Source: Candidatus Methylomirabilota bacterium
GTDB lineage: Bacteria > Methylomirabilota > Methylomirabilia > Methylomirabilales > Methylomirabilaceae
Assembly: GCA_003104975.1 (NCBI GenBank)
Contig: PQAM01000004.1
Location: 62,001 to 126,000, forward strand
DNA: 64,000 nt
Direction: 5' to 3'
The notes beneath the pieces were generated by a model. That model was not told where the DNA came from. It saw only the letters and a list, made by a program, of their open reading frames with translations, and did no database searches. Below, one piece after another: positions 59,093-64,000 of the stretch. Numbering within the stretch: the first letter of the stretch is position 1; the number at the start of each line of letters is the position of its first letter. Made by a program: the position numbers and the translations under genes.

Positions 59093-60823
59093 ATGATCAT
59101 CAGACAGCCGGCCAGATTTCGAACGAAGGTCCTTCTGTCGATTATTCCGATGATCCTGGCGCTCTGCGTCCTGTTCGGGGGGATGTCGCTGTACCAGCAC
59201 AACAGATTGTTGCACAGTGAGTTTGTAAAACGAGGCAAGACACTTGCCGGCAATCTGGCCGCCAGTGGAGAACTGGGCGTATTCAGTGAGGATGAACGGC
59301 TTCTCAATGCCGCGTTGCGCGGGGTGACCGGCGACGAGGACGTTGCCTACGTCTTTATCTATCGCGATGTTGGGACGCGTCTGATCGGCGGCGGCAAGGC
59401 GCTCGCGCAACCCGGTTTCGCAGCGGCCGTCGAAACCTTGAGCCCCGAGATCCGCGCACGGATACTCGCCGACCGCCAACCTGTCAGCAGAATCGTGACG
59501 GAGGTCGAAGCGGGGTCATTCTTGGAGTTTTACGCACCGATCCTCTCCACCGAAGTCCGCCTGGTTGAGGAACAGTACTTTGGGATACCCGATTCGACTC
59601 GAGATTCGAGTGAGAATCGGACGCGCGTCATTGGAATCGCAAAGGTCGGCCTGTCGATGCGCAACATTGACGCGCACTCAGCGTACCTGATTAAACTCTG
59701 GGCGGCTCTTTCCGTGATCTTTCTGGCCGCCGGCGCGCTCGCCGCATACGTCCTATCCAGGAAGATCACACAGCCGATCACCCGCCTGACGGAATCGACG
59801 ACACGGATGGCCGAGGGGCAGATTGAACAGGAGATCCCTGTCGATTCTCGGGATGAGCTCGGTACATTGGCAACGAGTTACAATGAGATGGCCAAGGCAT
59901 TGAAACGGACCTTGGATGAACGGGCACGGGTGGCCATGGAGCTTCGAGATCTGAACCGGAATCTGGAGGATCGGATCCGCGAGCGGACCTTCCAACTGGA
60001 AGAGACCAACCGTGAACTTGCGCGGGCGAGTCGTCACAAATCGGAGTTTCTGGCCAATATGAGCCATGAGTTGCGGACCCCCTTGAACGCGATCCTGGGC
60101 TTTACCGAACTGATCATCGATGGGGTGTACGGCGAGGTCCCGGACGAGTTGCGCGAATCGATCCAAGACATCCACATCAACGGCCGGCATCTGCTCAGGC
60201 TCATTAACGATGTGTTGGATCTTTCGAAAATTGAAGCTGGACAAATGCGGCTGAATCTGGGTGAATATTCCGTTCAATCATTAATCGATTCGGTGATCTC
60301 AGCAACACGGTCGCTTGCGGCAGAAAAGCAACTGGAGTTGACCGGTCAGGTTGAGTCGGATCTACCCGTGGTGTGGGGCGACAGCAAACGCATGACCCAG
60401 GTCCTGATGAATCTGGTCGGAAATGCCATTAAGTTTACCCCTGGGGGCGGCTGCGTGACGGTGACGGCGAGACGCGTGGCAAGTGGGAAGCGTGAAGTGT
60501 CAAGTACTGATCCCCCACCCTCTGTCCAAGACACTCAACACTCAACACTCAACACTTTCCCTCGGGATGAGTTCGTCGAAATTGCGGTGGCCGATACGGG
60601 AATCGGCATACCCGCTGAAGAGTTGAACAATATTTTCAGCGAATTTCGCCAGGTCGATAGTTCGATCACCAGGGAATACGGCGGAAGCGGTCTAGGACTC
60701 AGCATCGCCAAGCGATTGGTCGAGATGCATGAGGGGTCTATCTGGGCGAAGAGTCAGCTCGGAAAGGGCTCGACCTTCCATGTCAGAATCCCGCTTCGGA
60801 CCCGATGGGATGGTGGCCTGTGA
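59093..60823 (+). CDS. Membrane sensor histidine kinase with in-frame repeat insertion
   Basis: A 576-residue hybrid-less sensor kinase. TM1 about 12-34, periplasmic sensor of about 165 residues (CHASE8/dCache-like), TM2 about 205-225, HAMP, coiled coil, HisKA with SEFLANMSHELRTPLNAILGF (His325) and HATPase: NLVGNAIKFTPGG (N box), ADTGIGIP, GGSGLGLSIAKRLVE. Residues of about 462-490 (ASGKREVSSTDPPPSV..) come from an inverted repeat in the turn between N box strand and DTGIGI; the frame is kept. It is followed by a receiver gene and an NtrC-type gene. Confidence 0.9.
   Translation: MIIRQPARFRTKVLLSIIPMILALCVLFGGMSLYQHNRLLHSEFVKRGKTLAGNLAASGELGVFSEDERLLNAALRGVTGDEDVAYVFIYRDVGTRLIGGGKALAQPGFAAAVETLSPEIRARILADRQPVSRIVTEVEAGSFLEFYAPILSTEVRLVEEQYFGIPDSTRDSSENRTRVIGIAKVGLSMRNIDAHSAYLIKLWAALSVIFLAAGALAAYVLSRKITQPITRLTESTTRMAEGQIEQEIPVDSRDELGTLATSYNEMAKALKRTLDERARVAMELRDLNRNLEDRIRERTFQLEETNRELARASRHKSEFLANMSHELRTPLNAILGFTELIIDGVYGEVPDELRESIQDIHINGRHLLRLINDVLDLSKIEAGQMRLNLGEYSVQSLIDSVISATRSLAAEKQLELTGQVESDLPVVWGDSKRMTQVLMNLVGNAIKFTPGGGCVTVTARRVASGKREVSSTDPPPSVQDTQHSTLNTFPRDEFVEIAVADTGIGIPAEELNNIFSEFRQVDSSITREYGGSGLGLSIAKRLVEMHEGSIWAKSQLGKGSTFHVRIPLRTRWDGGL
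60478..60566. repeat. Inverted minisatellite in the histidine kinase gene
   Basis: Left arm AGTGGGAAGCGTGAAGTGTCAAG, spacer, right arm of three CACTCAA units; imperfect inverse of the left arm. In-frame, about 29 codons. Lies in the HATPase domain. Confidence 0.75.
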
Positions 60824-61191
60824 ACGGGAAGCTGATCCTACATGTCGAGGACAACCAATATAATCGAAAGATCATCAGGGACCTTCTGGCGAAGAATTGT
60901 TACGAGATCGTGGAGGCTCACAATGGGGAGGCGGCACTCGATCTGCTGGCTCGTCGGCGCCCCGATCTTATTCTGATGGATATTCAGTTACCTAAACTCT
61001 CCGGACTTGAGATCACCCGCAGGATCAGGACCGATCCTGCATTGGCCCAGATCCCGGTGATCGCCATCACCTCGTTTGCCCTGAGCGGCGATGATCGACT
61101 GGCCCTTGAGGCGGGTTGCAATGCCTATATCTCAAAGCCCTTCAGGCCGCGGGAATTGATGGCGATCATTCGGCGCTTCTTGGATTCGTAG
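60820..61191 (+). CDS. Single-domain response regulator (DivK/CheY-like)
   Basis: A 123-residue receiver. Acidic pocket LHVEDNQYN, phospho-acceptor Asp54 (LILMDIQLPKLSG), Ser/Thr in AITSFAL, Lys in YISKPF. The GTG at 60820 overlaps the kinase stop (GTGA); ATG 60805 is an alternative. No output domain, so it is a phospho-relay shuttle or an allosteric partner. Confidence 0.9.
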   Translation: MNGKLILHVEDNQYNRKIIRDLLAKNCYEIVEAHNGEAALDLLARRRPDLILMDIQLPKLSGLEITRRIRTDPALAQIPVIAITSFALSGDDRLALEAGCNAYISKPFRPRELMAIIRRFLDS

Positions 61192-61253
61192 CCGCCTATA
61201 TCGGCAGGAGACGGCAGGAATCACCAGAACACCATTGCGGTCAGGTCGACAAC

Positions 61254-62660
61254 ATGCCATCTATCGGAGGAGGGATGGAACCATATCGAACCAAAGTATT
61301 GATCGTCGATGATGATCCGTCGGCCAGAAAGATTCTCCAAGGTCGGTTGCGAATGATAAACGTGCAGGCCATTACCGCCTCCAACGGCCCTGAGGCCCTC
61401 GAACAGATTCGCCGGGAGAGACCTGGGGTTGTCCTGCTTGACCTCCAGATGCCGAAGATGTCAGGCATCGACGTCCTGAGGACCGTAAAGCGCGAAGGGC
61501 TCGAGACGACCGTCATAGTCGTGACTGCGCACGCAACCGTTGAAACGGCTGTCGAGGCGATGAAGGAGGGCGCCTATGACTTCATCACCAAGCCCGTCGA
61601 CTCACAACATCTGAGAATCGTTTTAGGGAAGGCCCTCGAGCGGGAGTCTTTGCGGGCGCAGAGCCGTGCCTTGCAGACGGAAATGGAGGGTCGTCTCGTC
61701 CAGGTCGTCGCCGAAAATCCCGCTATGAAACATCTGCTGCAGCTCGCCCGCCGCGCGGCCGGCAGCAATTCAACTATTCTGCTCCTGGGCGAAAGCGGAA
61801 CCGGCAAAGAGGTCCTGGCCAGAAGCATTCACCAGTGGAGTCCGCGGGCGCACTATCCCTTCACTGTCGTCAATTGCGTAGCCATCCCGGAGCAGTTGTT
61901 GGAAAGCGAGCTCTTCGGCCATGAACGAGGGGCCTTTACCGGCGCCCACCAACTCAAGAGGGGGAAGTTTGAGGTTGCGGATCAGGGGACGATATTCCTC
62001 GACGAAATCGGTGAGGTTCCGACCGGTATTCAGACAAAGCTCCTCCGCGTCTTACAAGACCACGGATTTGAGCGTGTGGGGGGAACTCGGGCGATTAAAG
62101 CCGATATTCGCGTAATTGCCGCCACGAACAGCGACCTTGAACGGGCCGTACGGGAGGGTCGGTTTCGTGAAGATCTCTACTATCGACTGAATGTCGTCAG
62201 TTTGAAGTTACCGCCGCTCAGAGAACGGAAAGAGGATATTCCCGCACTTATACATCACTTTTTGAAAAAATACGCCGGCGAGTTGAAAAAGCCCCTCAAG
62301 CAACCGACCCCGGACGCCATGAATGATTTGATCGCATACCATTGGCCGGGCAATGTACGTGAACTGGAAAATGTCATCGAGCGAGCTATGGTATTGAGCG
62401 TTGCCGACCAGATCGGCCGGGACGACCTGCCACTCCAAATCACTGCGGGCCCGCACCGCGAATCGTTCAAAGACAAGGGATTTCACGAAACGGTCAAGGA
62501 GTTCAAGCGGTGGGTGATTCAGGACGCGCTCAAGCGCTCGCAAGGCAATCAGACCAAAGCGGCCGAGCGTCTTGGACTGCAGCGCACCTACCTCGCTAAA
62601 CTGGTTCGCCTGCTTCAGATTAAAGCAGATCCGAGTCTCACCGAAAAAGAGCGCTCTTGA
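61254..62660 (+). CDS. NtrC-family sigma-54-dependent response regulator
   Basis: About 468 residues. Receiver with KVLIVDDDPSARKILQ and Asp63 (VVLLDLQMPKMSG), central AAA+ domain (about 145-385) with Walker A GESGTGKE (about 180), GAFTGA (226-231) for sigma-54 contact, and Fis-type HTH (RSQGNQTKAAERLGLQRTYLAKLVRLL). ATG 61254 with AGG 9 bp upstream; ATG 61275 is another. The nearby histidine kinase is its likely partner. Targets unknown; no sigma-54 promoter was identified in the window. Confidence 0.92.
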   Translation: MPSIGGGMEPYRTKVLIVDDDPSARKILQGRLRMINVQAITASNGPEALEQIRRERPGVVLLDLQMPKMSGIDVLRTVKREGLETTVIVVTAHATVETAVEAMKEGAYDFITKPVDSQHLRIVLGKALERESLRAQSRALQTEMEGRLVQVVAENPAMKHLLQLARRAAGSNSTILLLGESGTGKEVLARSIHQWSPRAHYPFTVVNCVAIPEQLLESELFGHERGAFTGAHQLKRGKFEVADQGTIFLDEIGEVPTGIQTKLLRVLQDHGFERVGGTRAIKADIRVIAATNSDLERAVREGRFREDLYYRLNVVSLKLPPLRERKEDIPALIHHFLKKYAGELKKPLKQPTPDAMNDLIAYHWPGNVRELENVIERAMVLSVADQIGRDDLPLQITAGPHRESFKDKGFHETVKEFKRWVIQDALKRSQGNQTKAAERLGLQRTYLAKLVRLLQIKADPSLTEKERS

Positions 62661-63421
62661 CCCGATCCGTCATGTTTCATGTATCTCATTCGATTCTGTA
62701 CTGTATTCAATCAGGTACAGTATCGTCGAGCATGCGTTGAGGACGTCCAGTTACAGCATCTCATCAAACCCTGATTTATCGTTGAGAAATTAATGAGTTT
62801 TCGCCTACCCCTTCCTGCGGCAAGGGGGTGTGGCTATCGGATCATCGTCTGGCACGTCTATTGCTTGATATTACGGCCATACGCAATATGGCCGTTGGCG
62901 CCGACCACTACGATCGTTTGGCGAAGGGATGCAACCCGAGAGGATCGTTTAGCTGGCGGCCATGTTTTAAAGCCACATCGCGTCCAAGGGGCTAAAGAGG
63001 AGAGCCCTCCGCTACCCCCCGGAGGGTTCTCCTCTCCTACCCCACCTTCTCAATTGTCTGTTGCTTTCCACCAGATCCAGCCGACTACTGAGCCCTCGCG
63101 CTGCTGAACCAGCCTTTCATTCTGCTTGACTCACGCGGTGTAGTTCAGATACAGTTATTGTAAGGTAACTTATCGGTTTCATTAAAGAAATTATGTCTGC
63201 GCATACGAGTATGTTCTTGAGACCGCATTTCGTTTCGTGCTTGTGATGGGCGCTCTCCCACGGATATCGAGAAGATCTGTGTCGATGAGGAACTGACAAG
63301 ATGTGTCCGGATGTCGGTCAATCGCGGGGTTTCACTCACGTCCGGTTTAAACGAATAGGTTGATGACGACGTCTTATTCTACACGTTGCGGGACATCCCG
63401 CAGATGATGCGAGGACAGATC
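62661..63421. other. Intergenic region, about 760 bp
   Basis: Contains a 7-bp palindrome TACTGTA...TACAGTA (62699-62722), a long GC-rich hairpin (62997-63034) and little else. A frame at 62793-63107 has no recognisable homology and spans the hairpin, so it is not called. Confidence 0.6.
62997..63034 (+). terminator. 14-bp hairpin, probable terminator
   Basis: GAGGAGAGCCCTCC with GGAGGGTTCTCCTC (one G.U) around a 10-base loop. About 340 bp after the NtrC stop; no clear T-run. Confidence 0.5.
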
Positions 63422-63724
63422 ATGGACGACAACAGATGTGACAGGGGTACAAACATGGCCACGATAATCGAGTATACTGATCAAAAAAGACCGACGAACA
63501 ATTATCCGAAGCGGATCATCTCACCCCTCGTACCGGGCCCGTGCTGTTACTCAAAAATGGAACAGGTTGGCGCGGAACAGCACGAAGAAGGTTGGAGCTT
63601 CATTTACAAGCGCTGCAAGAAATGCGGATTTGCTGTCCGTCACGTGACCGCCCGAACTCCACAATTATTTGCGAAAAAGGGGATTCGCTTCGATCACCAG
63701 GAGCTGATCGGTTCCCATAATTAG
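63422..63724 (+). CDS. Small zinc-ribbon-like protein
   Basis: Up to 100 residues (an ATG 33 bp later, MATIIEYTDQKRP, is also possible). Core PLVPGPCCYSKMEQVGAEQHEEGWSFIYKRCKKCGFAVRHV: Cys-Cys plus CxxC, a zinc-ribbon-like arrangement. No family recognised. GAGGA 6 bp before ATG 63422 and AGGGG 7 bp before the second. Next gene (nadA) is a [4Fe-4S] enzyme, 94 bp away. Confidence 0.65.
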   Translation: MDDNRCDRGTNMATIIEYTDQKRPTNNYPKRIISPLVPGPCCYSKMEQVGAEQHEEGWSFIYKRCKKCGFAVRHVTARTPQLFAKKGIRFDHQELIGSHN

Positions 63725-63770
63725 TACGGCCGGAAACTCGGAACTTCACCACCGCATCGGTCTCCAGCTA

Positions 63771-63779
63771 TGCTATACT
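63771..63779 (+). promoter_or_regulatory. Extended -10 element before nadA
   Basis: TGCTATACT (TGnTATACT), about 40 bp before the nadA ATG. No convincing -35. Confidence 0.45.
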
Positions 63780-63818
63780 TTGTTTTTGCGCGGACAGGTG
63801 AATTCTGAGAGCTGAGCG

Positions 63819-64000
63819 ATGAACGTCGGTGGCCTTGTGGACGTAACTGAGGTGAGCGCCCTGCTTGATCTCGAAGCCGAGATCAAGCAGCTCAAGAAAG
63901 ATCTACGTGCGGTCGTCTTGGCGCATTACTACCAAGACTCTGAAATTCAGGACGTCGCCGACGTGATCGGCGACAGTCTGCAACTGTCCCAGCAGGCCGC
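63819..64000 (+). CDS. nadA: Quinolinate synthase (5' end only)
   Basis: The first 60 residues: [42 protein letters not shown], matching NadA (condenses iminoaspartate and DHAP to quinolinate for NAD). The AHYYQ motif is diagnostic. Cut off by the window edge, so the [4Fe-4S] Cys are not seen. Confidence 0.93.
   Translation, partial: MNVGGLVDVTEVSALLDLEAEIKQLKKDLRAVVLAHYYQDSEIQDVADVIGDSLQLSQQA

Noticed and set aside
62793-63107. 104-residue frame after the NtrC gene
   Set aside because: Spans the GC-rich hairpin and has no recognisable domain or good ribosome-binding site.

Overview
The window reads as a stretch of chromosome from a Gram-negative, mesophilic-looking, fairly GC-rich bacterium. 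Outer-membrane markers are present (Pal, an EnvC-type activator, a CusBA-type efflux pump, an outer-membrane barrel), and menaquinone is made by the futalosine route (mqnX-mqnA). A CuA-containing heme-copper enzyme lacks the oxidase tyrosine and looks like a NorSY/sNOR nitric oxide reductase. Combined with an archaeal-looking PurM and very abundant short repeats, my best guess is the NC10 phylum (Candidatus Methylomirabilis or a relative). This is inference, not proof. No phage, integron or CRISPR array was seen.

Layout. 1-4.8 kb: envC-like (5' truncated), ctpA, tsaD and def on the plus strand, facing surA and mfd. 8.1-10.1 kb: an rfaE2-like nucleotidyltransferase coupled to a DUF2007-type protein, then Pal and a DUF4398 lipoprotein. 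10.3-16.9 kb: a minus-strand heavy-metal operon (small secreted protein, CusB-like adaptor, CusA-like RND pump, CopC-CopD fusion). 16.3-21.2 kb: repeat-rich DNA with purM, a vapBC module between direct repeats and a secreted beta-helix protein, then tRNA-Phe. 21.3-28.4 kb: 3-hydroxyacyl-CoA dehydrogenase, rarA, pyrF, a deleted metallo-beta-lactamase gene, a TPR protein, a Spy-like protein and glgA. 28.4-31.2 kb: the norY-norS-orf3 operon, preceded by an attenuator-like RNA structure. 31.2-33.2 kb: tRNA-Asp, tRNA-Val, tmRNA and smpB, then HU on the plus strand. 33.2-37.8 kb: a YacP nuclease, a thiamine cluster (nudix-thiS-thiG-thiE), a crotonase and a NYN-LOTUS protein. 38-45.7 kb: CaCA exchanger, VTT-domain protein, FmdB zinc ribbon, mqnX-mqnA, mobA and the classic yicC-remA-gmk-rpoZ string. 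45.8-47 kb: a graveyard of a type I restriction system with a RAYT transposase fragment. 47.1-55 kb: a membrane-anchored MutS-like ATPase, purU with a structured leader, a secreted protein, and nfnB-nfnA with nfnA fused to HEAT repeats. 55.3-64 kb: methyltransferase, YbjQ-like membrane protein, outer-membrane barrel, then a signalling module (periplasmic binding protein, histidine kinase, single-domain receiver, NtrC-type sigma-54 activator), a small zinc-ribbon protein and the start of nadA.

The most striking feature is not a gene. The region is seeded with a family of elements made of short tandem repeats (7-8 bp units, mostly GGGTNNA/CCCTANN-like) arranged as two inverted arms around a spacer. 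They occur between genes and also, in frame, inside or at the ends of conserved genes (tsaD, surA, thiE, the histidine kinase). Separate palindromic repeats do the same in mfd, rarA and hsdR'. Host proteins therefore carry translated repeat peptides, usually at termini or predicted surface turns.
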